Translations under genes and position numbers: made by a program
From: Glycine soja
Taxonomy: Eukaryota > Streptophyta > Magnoliopsida > Fabales > Fabaceae
Reading direction: 5' to 3'
Length of the DNA stretch: 64,000 nt
Assembly: GCF_004193775.1 (NCBI RefSeq)
Contig: NC_041004.1
Coordinates: forward strand, 37,658,411 to 37,722,410
The notes under the pieces: model-generated
What the model saw: only the letters and a program-made list of their open reading frames with translations
Databases searched by the model: none
Told to the model about the DNA's origin: nothing
Part shown: positions 40,438 to 52,806 of the stretch, in pieces
Position numbering within the stretch: the stretch's first letter is position 1
Layout of the letters: each line of letters opens with the position of its first letter

Positions 40438-41695
40438 ATTTAATTCTCAATATACACTATTTGAGATTTTCTCTCTCCTTTTTGTTTTTTTTAATTTAAA
40501 ATATTATAAAATATAAATATTATATTATATATTTTTTAATTGATTTTAAAATTACTTATTTATTAAACTAAATTTTATAATTTTTTTTATTTTTTTAAAG
40601 AAAAAATATACAGATAAAGAAAAATAAAAAAATTGGATAAAATTATAGTATAATTTTTTAGTTACTTTATATGTACTTTTGTAGTTAAATTTATGTGTTG
40701 TTGATATTTTTTTATGTTCGTTAATTAAAAAAGTAAGAAAATTAGTTAGTAGTATTAAAATAAACTAATAAACACAGCAAAAAAATAATTGATACATCTA
40801 TCTTATACAATAGACATAAAATTTTAAAGAGTAGTAACTGCTATATTGAAAATATGTTTAAAAATATTTATTGAAAATATCTCTTAAAAATATATTTAAA
40901 TAAAAATATATTAAAAATATCTTTAAATAAAAATATATTGAAAATATCTTTAAAAATATTTATTTAGCAGTTATTTTTTGCTTAAGCGATAAGAATTAAT
41001 ATTTTTATTATTTATGGCTTACAGATATGAATAGTAAAGATTAAAATATTCAAAAGATATGAATAACCGCTAAATATAAGCTATTTTTTTATAATAAAAA
41101 TATATTGAAAATATCTTTAAAGATATTTAATTAGGAATTATTTTTTGCTATCACCTGAATCAATGTTACAAGAATATGAACGAAGAAGAAAATGAACGGA
41201 AAAGTAGAAAAAATGTGGAATTTACCAGCAACAAGGTCATCACATAAACAATTGTCCTAACATATCTTGTGTTTTCCTTAGTTAAGTGCAATTGTTTAAG
41301 TATTTTATTGATAATACAAAATAATGTTCTTCTATAAACAAGATGTTAAACCAAAAGTTTTCTCATTTTTAATTAAATCTAATGACATAAACAAACTAAT
41401 TATATTTAGTAATATAATAATATTAAAAATAATTATATTAGAAAATTCAGATTTTAAATAAAAATATTTACCTAAAAAATATGTTAAGTAAATTAAATAA
41501 TAAAACAAAAATAATTATATTTAATAATATCATCTTCTTTAAAAAAATTTAAAAACAAAATTATAAAATTTAATTTAATAAATAAGTAATTTTAAAACCA
41601 ATTTAAAAATTATATAATATAATATTTACATTTTAAATTAAAAAAAAACAAAAAGGAGAGAGAAAGTTCAAGTAATGTATATTGAGAATTAAATT
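40438..41695. repeat. Large inverted repeat, arms about 160 bp, span 1.26 kb
   Basis: The left arm (40438 to about 40605) and right arm (about 41541-41695) are inverted copies: ATTTAATTCTCAATATACA at 40439 pairs with the reverse of TGTATATTGAGAATTAAAT near 41677-41695. Both carry TCTCTCTCCTTTTTGTTTTT and TTTTAAAATTACTTATTTATTAAA. The body is AT-rich with repeated AAAATATATTGAAAATATCTT motifs. No transposase was found, so it is probably a non-autonomous transposon. Confidence 0.75.
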
Positions 41696-42118
41696 AAAAG
41701 TAATGTAGATTGAGAAAAAGTAAGAGAGAAAAGATGTATTTACAGAAAAAAAAACTCTTAAATATTTCTTAGCGATGTAAGTGGCTCATAATCAACTCAC
41801 AAATCAATCCAATTCAACTACTTTTAGTGAGATAACTAATTAAGTTGATTTTGGTTGATCAAATTATAATTAAGTTACCCCAAACAGTTATTAAAAGATA
41901 AATTATAGTTATATATTATTATTATTTACAAAAATATTATAACAAGTTTATAGTTTGTTATACATATGTAGATTATTTTATTACATTCTTAATTGTTAAA
42001 GTTTTAATTAATAATTAAATTGCATTCTATTATTTGCCTAATAAGCTAATAGATATAGTTAAGTTGATAATAGATACGAGAAAAAATTTGGATTTAATCT
42101 TCACAAAATAAATCCTAA

Positions 42119-42321
42119 AGAGAAAGCGATGAATTTTAAATGTAATTAATCTTTGGACTGATGTGGTTACCAACAAATTACATTTTATTGTTTAACTTGT
42201 AGTACTCTCTCGTTTTGAATAAAGAGAAAGTGATAAATTTAAAGTGTAATTAAGCTTGAACTGAGGTGGTTACCAAAAAATTACATTCTATTATTTAACC
42301 TGCTCTCTCTCTCGTTTTGAA
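42119..42321. repeat. Two-copy direct tandem repeat, period 104 bp
   Basis: Copies start AGAGAAAGCGATGAATTT (42119) and AGAGAAAGTGATAAATTT (42223). Both contain GTGGTTACCAA and end in CTCTCTCGTTTTGAA, with about 15 percent divergence by eye. Confidence 0.85.
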
Positions 42322-42565
42322 CAATTCAAATCCCAAATGGAAAGAAATACATACTAGAAGAATAGCTAATTTTTTCAACGAAAGTAAAAGAAGCAAAAAG
42401 GTAACAGGGAAACTCGCGGACCACCCCACGCACGTTTCCTGCATTTTTCAATTCACGGGCATGGCTAGATGCCAAGCATTCAACCAACCACTCCAAACTT
42501 TTGGATTTTCTGCCAACACTCTTGCTCTTGCGCAGTGGAAGTGAAAAGTAACGCAACTATTTGGG

Positions 42566-43065
42566 TATTTGGGTGGCAAAATGACGTAAGGGGTTATTTT
42601 TACAAATAATTTTCTTCAGAGGATCCGTTTTAAAAGTATTTTTAAGAGGGTCTTTTTTTGGGGTATTCCGCTAGTAGGACTGGCGGGTTCCTTTATTTTT
42701 AGGATATTCCACCTGTAAACAAGAGATTACTCATTTAATTTTGAACATTTTGACATATTATAAACCTTAAACGAATATTTCTATCAAAAGTTATATCTGT
42801 TTCAAGTTCAAAAAATTTGTCGTACAAAAAAGTATTTCGTCATTACAAATGACGGAATAGGTCACGTGGCCTCCAAATTTGGTGTGCTTTACGCCATCTC
42901 CAATGACGGAAGCTTTGGCTGCTTAACTGCATAAAGGAACCCGCCAGTCCTAATGACGGAATATCCCAAAAAAAAGACCATCTCCAAAAATACTTTCAAA
43001 ATGAACCCTTTGAGAAAAATTGTTTATAAAAACAACCCCCTTATGTCATTTTGCCTATTTTGGGT
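42566..43065. mobile_element. Long-TIR foldback/Mutator-like element with 9-10-bp target duplication
   Basis: TATTTGGGT at 42566-42574 and TATTTTGGGT at 43056-43065 flank a 481-bp element. Its ends are GGCAAAATGACGTAAGG (42575) and, inverted, GGCAAAATGACATAAGG (43055). The inversion continues over about 120 bases on each side (42575-42695 and 42931-43055), with a unique centre of 235 bp. A 9-bp duplication and long inverted ends fit a non-autonomous Mutator-like element. The ends resemble those of the decayed element at 11305-12295. Confidence 0.82.
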
Positions 43066-46000
43066 GAGATTGAGATTACATTTTGTTGCATATATATCTA
43101 TTTATCTATTTTTTTATACTGAATCTAGTTATCTGTTTATTGTAGTCGCTTTATAATCAATTTCAACAAGAGAAAAATACATAGAAAACATTAGTAAAAA
43201 AATAATATTTATAATTGCTGGGTGTAATTGAATTGTGAATTAAGTATTCTATAAAGACTTATTATATATTTTTTTCTTTCAATAAAAAGTCTCTAACAAC
43301 CCGAAGATGTAGACATAATTGACTAAATTCTATTATTAACTTTGTGTATGATTATTCTATATTTATTTTATTTCTCACAAATCTGATTATAAAAAATTTA
43401 CATAATTTTCCAACAAACCTCCCTCTCAAGGTGATAATGAATATAACAGCTTGTCTGCTATCATAAATTTCTTTTAGCGGGTGGTAAAATGGATTAGGTA
43501 TGACTGTATGAGAAGAACATGTAAAAGAAAATTAATAATAATAATATAACTACATATACAAATTAATATCTATTGAAGAAGTTGGTCTCTTATGGTGATT
43601 CGAGTAAGAACTTCCGCAACTTCTCCACAGGTAAAGTTGATATTTCTAATATGAAAATGACACAAACGCCCATTTTTTTAATAATTAGGTCAAAACACAA
43701 AAGCCAACACTATTGCTTATAACTTATAAGCTTAATGGAAATTGCTAGTCGCATATCATTTTTAATGAAAGAGATCTAAATACTCCGATTAATCCATTTT
43801 CCTGGATCTGTAGCATATATGCACTTGTTCCAAACTAAGGAGCGATTGATTATTGGGATTATATGTATCATCGTTTTGGGGATGTGGGCTGAAAACAATA
43901 TATAATGGGGATTATTTTATATCTACGTAAACTAAATATAATCATATAACCATCATGTATATAGTGTAGGATGCTCCTTTGTTTTTTGTATAAGGGAATT
44001 TCAGGTACCCCTTGTACCTGTTTATATGAATATGTATTCTTGTTCAGTTAATGTTCGAAACTAAGAAAAAATATTGAATTGTTTGAATTTATTCCGGTGA
44101 GTAAAAAAATTAATTGGCAGAAAATTTACAAACTTGACGAGGAGGAAAGTCAAGGCTAATTTCCTTGAGAAAACATTGATGTAATGAATTAATATTGCAA
44201 TCATCGAAAGAAATTGTTGCTATATTGTATTCCTGTAATTAATTTATGAGGAAATAGAATATGTACTTATAGTGTAATTTTTTTAACACTAACTATCATC
44301 TAATCACAAGAAAATTAGTTCATAAGACATATGTCACTAAATTATATAGGGAAAATGTGTTGCTACATGAAAATGAGAGTAGAGGTTATCAATCTTAAAA
44401 ATTAGGTTCTGAAAAGTGCTTTCAAGTGTTTAAACTCTGAATCCTCCCTAACGTTCTCATGACACATCAAACTTTAGGACTAATTTTGAACAACTAAAAG
44501 TGAAAAATTTTGTTGAAAAATTTAAAAGATCATTTATTAATATAGCAAATGTTTTCTTGCAAAAAAAAAAAACTCTTAATTGGGTAAAATCAGTAGTCCA
44601 CAAATACTAATGCTAACAAAAATATTAAAATATAAGTGTTTAAATTATTTAATAACATATACATACATCATGATGATATATTACATTATTTGACAATTGA
44701 TCACTTTGATAAAATTTATTGTTTATAAGAAGTTACTCAAGGTGGTAAGTCTTGAAAACCATACGTAATAATAAAATTTAAAATTTATAAAAAGTTATTA
44801 AAACTAAATATTTGCTATAACTTATACCTAATTAATACCAATGAACGAACTATAAGAAAAATTAATTAAAAATAGTTTTTTGACGATTCATATTAAAGAT
44901 TAAAAAAACCAAAAAGTAAAAAATTCTCAAAAATTACAATAAGAGTGCATCGACGATATTAAAATCATACTTTCTAAGAAAAAAACTTTTATTTTATTTT
45001 CTTAACCACTGTCTTCTACAAAACCTATACCTATTGAGATTATACACAACCACACAACAAAATGATGCGCGCAAGTAAACGTTCATTGCGTTTGGATGTT
45101 GACATAAGTGATTCTCTCGAGCATGAAAGCAAAACGGAAAGCATCTACTTATTCGAATTGCTTCTGTGGTTACCTTCCAACGGAAAATATAAAAAAATGC
45201 CATCGAGTGGTTCAACTTGCCTCGTAATACATAAAGAATTATTTTACGTAAATAAAAAGCTTAGTCTAAACATATATTTAGCAAGTTGAATACTTGGATG
45301 CTTCATTTAATTTATAATAAGTGTTAAATATGTAAACCTATCAGCTTCTTCATTATCTTACTATCTGGTCTATGGTACTAACAATTTCTACACTAAATGA
45401 TTTGGACGTGTTACCCTTAACTGTGATCATGTTCAATGCATCCAACTTTTAAAGAAATATGTACATATTTTATCATTTTTTTTATATTTGAAAATGATAT
45501 CCGTCGATTCTACCTATCACCAGTTAGCCTTTTAAGCTGACTTGATTAAAAAATGAAACTCTGGGCCACTATATCTAAGCACTTGCCTTATCATTTCCAT
45601 TTACTTTGCTAAAATATGGATGTTTTATTTATTGAGTTTTTTTTTCTCGCGTGTACAAGTACATAATGTAAAAGTATTAAATATGTTAGATTGTTTAGAA
45701 AATATATTAATTTTGAGTATTTTTTATATAATAAATACTATTTTATTCTTTTTATCCGTATTTTTTTTATGATAACACACAAACTAGAAAATACAAGTAA
45801 TATTCTTGTATTTAGATTAATTTAACTTCCTAATATATGACATTCAACATTTATTTCTCTATCATTTATTAAATATTTAAAAGTTGAGTGGAAAAAATGA
45901 GACCATTGAACAAATAATAATTGATATTATCTTAAACTTTTAATCTTTTGACAGATGAAAAGAAATGGAAACGATATTTTTTACTTTTGAGTTTTTTTTT

Positions 46001-49000
46001 AAATCATCTATACATATATAGCTATATACATAAATAAATAAATTGTATAGTAAGACTGTCTCTAAGAAGTAGGGGCACTTTCTAAATAGATAAAATAAAA
46101 GAATAGTATTATAAGTATTTTTTTTACTTAATAGTACTTAGTTTCTTTTATTATAAATCAAATGCTCAATAAAAAAAATTACATAATCAATAAAGTAGAT
46201 ACTATAGAAGAATGGAAAAGCTTTTGCTAATTCACAAACAACTCCATTAACTTACATCTTAGTAAATCTTATTCCATAAGATGGATGAGTAATAATATTA
46301 TAAGTCTTGTTATCTAATCAAAATAATTTTTTCACCTCAATAACTTTGTTTAATATTGATCTTCATCGTGTAAGTTATATATCAAAGTACAACTCAAAAT
46401 TTTATTATAAAAATATTAAAAGTACTTATTATATTGCATCTAATTTTTTTCTTTTTTTAAAAAAAATTAAAATTTGGATCCTTCTATAATCAATACACTA
46501 TTCTTTTGGGTCGTCATATAATCAATACCTATGGATACTATAGTTAAGAATTTGATAAATAAATAAACCTTTCTTTGCAATCATGGTATTAACTTAGTAA
46601 CGCATTTTCATGATACTACATTGCAGCTTTGATTATTATTATTTTTTCCCTGGTTTCCAGTTTGAGTTTGATACCCGTCGCTGTTGTAGAAGATACCAAC
46701 TGCTCAGAGGATTATTGGATACAATTTTCGATAATAAAAAAATCTAATTTTGATTTCCTAATTAATATCCTTACTACTTACTATGTCGTTTAATATTCAC
46801 CGTTAATTTTGTTACAATGTTAAAGTAATCAATATTAAGAAATTATATGATGTATCCAAACACTGGGCTTCTTGATGTTGGCTCGTTAATTGCCACAGCT
46901 TGCAGGATAAACATTATATTTTGTATAACTTGTCTTAAATTTCGGGGTAGCAGTAAGTAGCTGGAAGGAGGATTGGATTCGTTGGGATAGTTATTGAATA
47001 CGTAATATGAGTTATTTACTGATAACATGTTTGATTAAGTATGAATTATATTGTAATCTGTTAGATGGAGGAGAATATGTGGGGTTAAAATTGTTTATGG
47101 ATAACATGTTACTATAATATGACTTAGGTAGCACCGGTACCAAGTAATGGTTAAACAAAATTCTCTTTTAGTTGTTAAAAAAATATATTAAAAAACTATA
47201 GTAACATACAAAACATATTTTGTCTCACATTATCTTTATTTTGAAGTAAAATTCATGTAAAACTCACTAAATGAGGTAAGTGTACTCACTCCTTATATAG
47301 AAACTGTAACTCTTAGTCTTAATTTAACGAGTTTGCCATGAATTTCAATTAATAGCAAAAGGTCAGAGTGTGTGGAAGAGTTCACACGATGATCCCCGTG
47401 AAGAGTTCGATTGATCCTAACATTTCTCTTGCGTGAAAATGTAACATTTGAACAATATTCATATATATATATATATATATATAGTTTCAATTGGCTAGGG
47501 GTTCACACGATGAAAGCAATAATTTCATTTTTCATAATGCAAATTAATGAAACTTTTTCCAGATGCATCTAAAATAATAGTTTTAGCTATAAGATTCAGT
47601 TAGTTAATAAATGGCTTCTTATATGTATAATTGCAATTACAATATTAATTTGATCAGTTTACAATGTCAACCAAAGGCATGGTCTGCATAACCTTCCATG
47701 CCGGAAATAAGTGATGTTCATTTCAATATAAAGGTCAATGACCCCATGTAACTTAATGCCAAATTCCGAAGTCATCATTGTAATCTTAATTTCCTCCTTT
47801 TTAAAGATATAGCCTAGCCATATGACAAGAATGTCTAAACCTAAACTTGGTGGCACCACGTATATACGGAAAAACTAAAACCTATAAGTACTTTAGTTGG
47901 TATTTGGAACATAGATAAGTGAAATCAGATTATGAACTCCCTTGAATTTCAATTTCACCACTCTAAATCCCATGCTGAAACAAACGCAACCTAAAATTGA
48001 CAAGGACTCCCTAGGATAGGTTCAAAACTTGTTTCTTTAGTTACTATTCCTGGTTATTACGTCCAATTATAGAATCATTGTATTTCATCTTAGGGTGGGG
48101 CTTAATTGTTACAAGAGTCCACGGAACTGTGTCCCAATTCCCATGCCTCTTGGAGGCCTATTGGGCTAAAAGCAACTTATGGGAAAAGCAACCAAGGGGA
48201 AAAGACCAATTTCATTCAAAGCTCTGCAGATTACCAAGTCTCCAATTCCCATGTTTGGTATCTTATCTTTTTTTTTTTACCATATGTAAGAAGGAAATTT
48301 GGTTAGGCTAAAGGGCTTTAAATCATTAAAGCTAGGGACTTAAATGGCATGATGAGAACCTTTAAACATAGACTTATTTAGTGATACATCCACAATATCT
48401 TATGAAATTTTTTATCTGCATGTGGATGATGGGAAATAATGGGGTTTGTTAATATCGATTTTTGGAGTTAATTTTAAACATCAAAAACATTTTTTAGGGA
48501 TATTAATTGTGTTATTACATTTTTATGTAATAATATCTTTTTTAAATATTTCTTAAAGTTTGCCTAACAAAAAACCAATATTTAATCGGTATAAAACTTT
48601 AGTTTTGAGTAGGAATTTGGGAATGAGAATGACCTAATGGAATGGAAGAAAAAAAAAAACAGATCACGCAAAATTTAGCATGGTGTTTTTCTAGAATGCT
48701 AGATCCTAAAATTGAGGGAAGATGGGGCCAATATGGGACATCCTATTTTCCATCTAAATCAAAAAATAAAAAATCTGAAGTGTCCAAAGTGGGCCCTTGA
48801 GCCACCCTTCACAGTTTCCAAATATAGTAAATCTTGATCAACTGGTTGGGGGAGCTTTTCCCAAAGCTTTCTGTTCTTCTGTAACAAACAACATCAAATT
48901 TGAAGACTGTGTTGGCCTGACCTGACCACAGGTTTACTCTTTTCATTTTCAGAGAGATTCTAATTATGATATACATTACATGATGAGCTGTGTACATTAA

Positions 49001-51455
49001 TCAAAATTCATAATTGATAAATATTATAAAGTCAAATATAGAACTATATATAATACAAATTTTACATGATATATAATAATTATTTAATTTAAATTGTCTC
49101 ACTAAACCAAACCTTGTGCACACTAGCTATAGAGACAAGAATTTATTTTTATCCTTATTCCATTGTTGCTGGCTCTTACTAGTCTAGATTGGCCATTTTA
49201 CAAAAGGGTCCAGACCCTGCCACACCCTGCCATGTTTTGTATCTCTTTTTTTTTCTCCCTTCAACAATAATAATGATAATTTTGATTCAGCAATGCAACT
49301 TTTTTTTTTCTATTATATTGATAGAGATGGAAACATATTTTAAAAAGAAAAATCTCTGAAAAAGAAAACAAGAGAGAGTTATGGAAACCTGAACAATATG
49401 CGATTTCTCACTGAGATGCAGTCAGAGGAATACAGGCTGGACAGTTATCGTTGCCGTGTTTTGACTGATTACTCACTCATTCATTTTTTTTGAGACGATG
49501 ACACTGCAGAGTGTGCTTCAACTTGAAATCCATTCATTAGGGTTGTACCCAAGAATGTAAGACATGTTTTATATTTTATTAACCGTAACACAAAGTGTCC
49601 TAAGTTTGTAATATTGCATCGTTTGAGTTTTTTTTTTTTTTAACTATTGGCACGGAGTATTTATTAATTTTGTGAATAAATCTTAATTAAAAAAAATTAT
49701 CTGATTACTTTAATGAGATTTTTTCTTTACACAATCAGATTTTTTTTCATTCAAATATTCAAACATAAGATTTCAATATTATTTGGACTAATAATTTATT
49801 GGTATATCATTTGATTCTATAATGTTCTAATGGATATAGACATCAATTATTACATGATTTATGCATATAATATTATTCTATAATCTATAGTAACTGATTA
49901 TTAGGATAATTAGGATAATGTAAACATTTAGAAAATAAGTGAAGTCGCGGATCATCCTTTTGCAACATCTGTTTGACATTGACGACCATTGACCTTGGCT
50001 TTCAAAGTTATTGGATTTTAGCTAGAGTTTAAATCTTTTCATGTCATTTTTTTAAGTTTAGTTATGCTATTGATGTTGTGATTTAAATTAGGTATATTTT
50101 TTAAAACTTTTTTCCAATTCAGTTAAATATTTTTATTTTTAAAATAAAGCAAATGTAATTCACGTGGATTTTTAATCAATTAAAACTCTTAAATTCTCAT
50201 TTCTTATATAAATATTTTACAAATTGCACTGGTTAATTATCTTTTACTCAAAAATTCATCAACTAAAACATTAAATTTTACTCAAAATGAAAGAAAATTC
50301 AAAATTTATCTTCTTCAAACCCAAATCGAACATACTACCAAGCATTTAATTAGTTATCTGAAAAGAGATTATTATAATTTAATCAATGATTCGTTAAAAA
50401 AACTTAATTAGTGATTTTGAATTTAAGTATGCAAAATAAAATTACGTTAAACTCATTAGAGAGTGATTTCTGTTAAGTTTAAGCTTAGATAAAATAGGTT
50501 AGGCACAAAAAAAATTATAATCTCTCATATCTTTCATTTTTTTTTTATCAAAATTTTACTAGACTGGTCAACTTCTGAATGAATATCATAACTAAGAATG
50601 AAAACCAACCTAATAACATATCGAGTCTACCTTGTCCATTTGTAAAACAAGGATTCTCAATTTTTTTTAGCATTCGTAATATTTCTTACATGGTGATTTG
50701 ACAGTATTACCATTATTGAATTCCATATTTTATTACCATTTCTTTTTTATGGAAGGAGGAGAAAGTCAAAAAAATATTGTATTGTAGCACTAATCCTTGC
50801 TTCTGGGTTTGTTTAACCCTTGTAACAAAAAACATGATGAGTTTCAAACCCCTCTCAGTTCAAGAGAATTAAAAACCAACCAAGCTTAAAATATTCTCAA
50901 AGAACAGTTTTTAAAAAAAAAAACAAAGGATAGGTCTAACTACTAAATTTATAAATATACAAATTTAAGCTTTTTTAAAAAATGAAGTTGATCAAGTGAT
51001 CAAGTCAAATTTGATTTAAAAAAGATAATCCTAAAAACTGAATCTTTTATGATTAGTTTAGTTTGGGTCTCAAATAAAATAAAACAATTAACCAAACTAA
51101 TTCGAATTAATTTAATTTGTTTAGTTTAAATGATGAAATTCAAATAATCAATCTAATTTGATGACCATTTATTTGTATTTTTTATAAATACTAATTTTGA
51201 GAGAGAAAAATGAATGTTTCTATAATTATGCAGATTTTTGTATGAAAAAATCAAAAAGTTATTTGATACTCGTTAATGTATCAACTATGATCGGTTACTC
51301 TTTCAGGAAAAAAAATAAAGAGGATGGGGTTCTCGTATTTGTTGTTCATCTTCTTTTCTCACTCTTCGACTCTTTCCACTACCAATGAGTGGGCCTTTAA
51401 GGAAAAGCAGAAACAAGGTCAACAAAAGCCCAGGTAGCAAGTGGGTTCTAACCCA
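43066..51455. other. Gene-poor AT-rich intergenic DNA
   Basis: About 8 kb with no recognisable gene. Items seen: the shared 20-mer at 43836-43855, short (TA)n near 47460, and unremarkable 60-77-codon frames at 45062-45289, 47659-47859 and 48078-48311 with no domain similarity. I see no tRNA or known microRNA sequence. Confidence 0.5.
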
Positions 51456-52300
51456 TATACCGTAGAGAGTTGCTATTGGCCCCAACTCCATTTGCTATTG
51501 ACTTCTACAAATGTGAGAAAAGACATTTGTATCCCTTCCTCTTCCCCTTTACCTTCTTCTTGCCCCATCCAACCCAACACCACTGCACCAACACCGCGCA
51601 CCACCACCTCTGTCTAGATCTGAACCAATGACCCAATGTTGCCGCAACAACATCCTAACAGTGGCGCACGTCGCTCTTGACCACCACGTCACTGCAACAT
51701 CGAGTCTCTACAGCACCACAAGACCCCTTGGCCTAACCATCATTGCAACACCCGCAACCCCTTGTCCCTGCACCTCCGTCTGCGCCGTTGCTTGTTCTCA
51801 CCGCCACTAAACACCTTTGATCTGCATCAATCTAGACCCATCGACTTAGATTTTCACCACCACCACCAAATCTATCCTCAAAGTTTAGAAGAAGAAGAAG
51901 AGTGAAATGGAAACATAGTTTCATTTTTGGGTAAAAAAAATAAACAATAAAATAACAATTTTGCTGTTTATTTGTTTTGCCCCCTACAAAAAGTAACAAA
52001 AACACGATTTCATTGTATAGTGTACAATGAAATCGTATTTTTGTTATCTCTTTTTTTATTCCTTAAAAAAATAATCAAAACACAATTCTATTGTACAATT
52101 ATATAACGAAATCATGTTTTCGTTATTTTTTTTTTACACCCCCTCCATAAACAAAGGAAATACGAGTCCGTCGTATAACTCTACAACATAACCATGTTTA
52201 TGTGAAAAGTATATTTTTGGAGGAAAAAAATGATATCAGCCCTTAGTAGAGTCAATAACAAAAGGAGTTGGAGCCAATAGCAACTTCATGTACGCTAACC
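51455..52300. mobile_element. Probable non-autonomous TIR element with GC-rich cargo
   Basis: A 42-base end at 51467-51508 (GAGTTGCTATTGGCCCCAAC and onward) is repeated inverted at 52246-52287 (reverse reads GAAGTTGCTATTGGCTCCAA). The body holds a GC-rich, codon-like stretch of CACCACC/ACCGC motifs (51540-51850) in an otherwise AT-rich region, then hairpin-forming repeats of ACGATTTCATTGTA. No transposase is seen. The target duplication was not identified, so the outer limits are uncertain. Confidence 0.6.
52004..52036. repeat. Perfect 14-bp-arm hairpin
   Basis: ACGATTTCATTGTA (52004-52017) pairs exactly with TACAATGAAATCGT (52023-52036) around a 5-base loop. Related, less perfect versions of the motif follow at about 52080-52125. 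Confidence 0.9.
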
Positions 52301-52806
52301 AAAGATCCAGAGTCCACTTATAAGGCTATAAGTATTCTAGCTCTTCGTGGGCCACCTGGAAGGCTCAAATATTAGAACTTGTAATTGAATACTATTAGAG
52401 TAAAAAACCACTTTATACCATCAGTATATTGACTATTTTCTCATTCCTTATGTTACAAGTTACAAATTGAATTATGCTTTTACTATTAGATTCATTTAGG
52501 AAAAAATAAGTTATAATTTTACAGTTTAGTACATATTACATATATTTACCATAATTTAAATAATTAATTTTCAAATGAATTACTATTAACCTTTTACTTT
52601 CTTAAAGAAAATATCTATTGTTTTCAATAATATATATATATATATATCGGTATAACATAATACGTTCCATCGGATGCGGAGATTTTTTTTGTATCTACAT
52701 TTATAGTTTTTTAATCACTCAAAAATTCATATTTTATATCTCTAATAAGACAAACTCCAATTCGTATCTCTTTTTATATACTTTTGTTTGTTTATATTTC
52801 TTATAA

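Noticed and set aside
51628..51810. 60-codon frame in the CACCACC-rich patch
   Set aside because: Low-complexity His/Thr/Pro codons inside a transposon-like element; not a credible gene.
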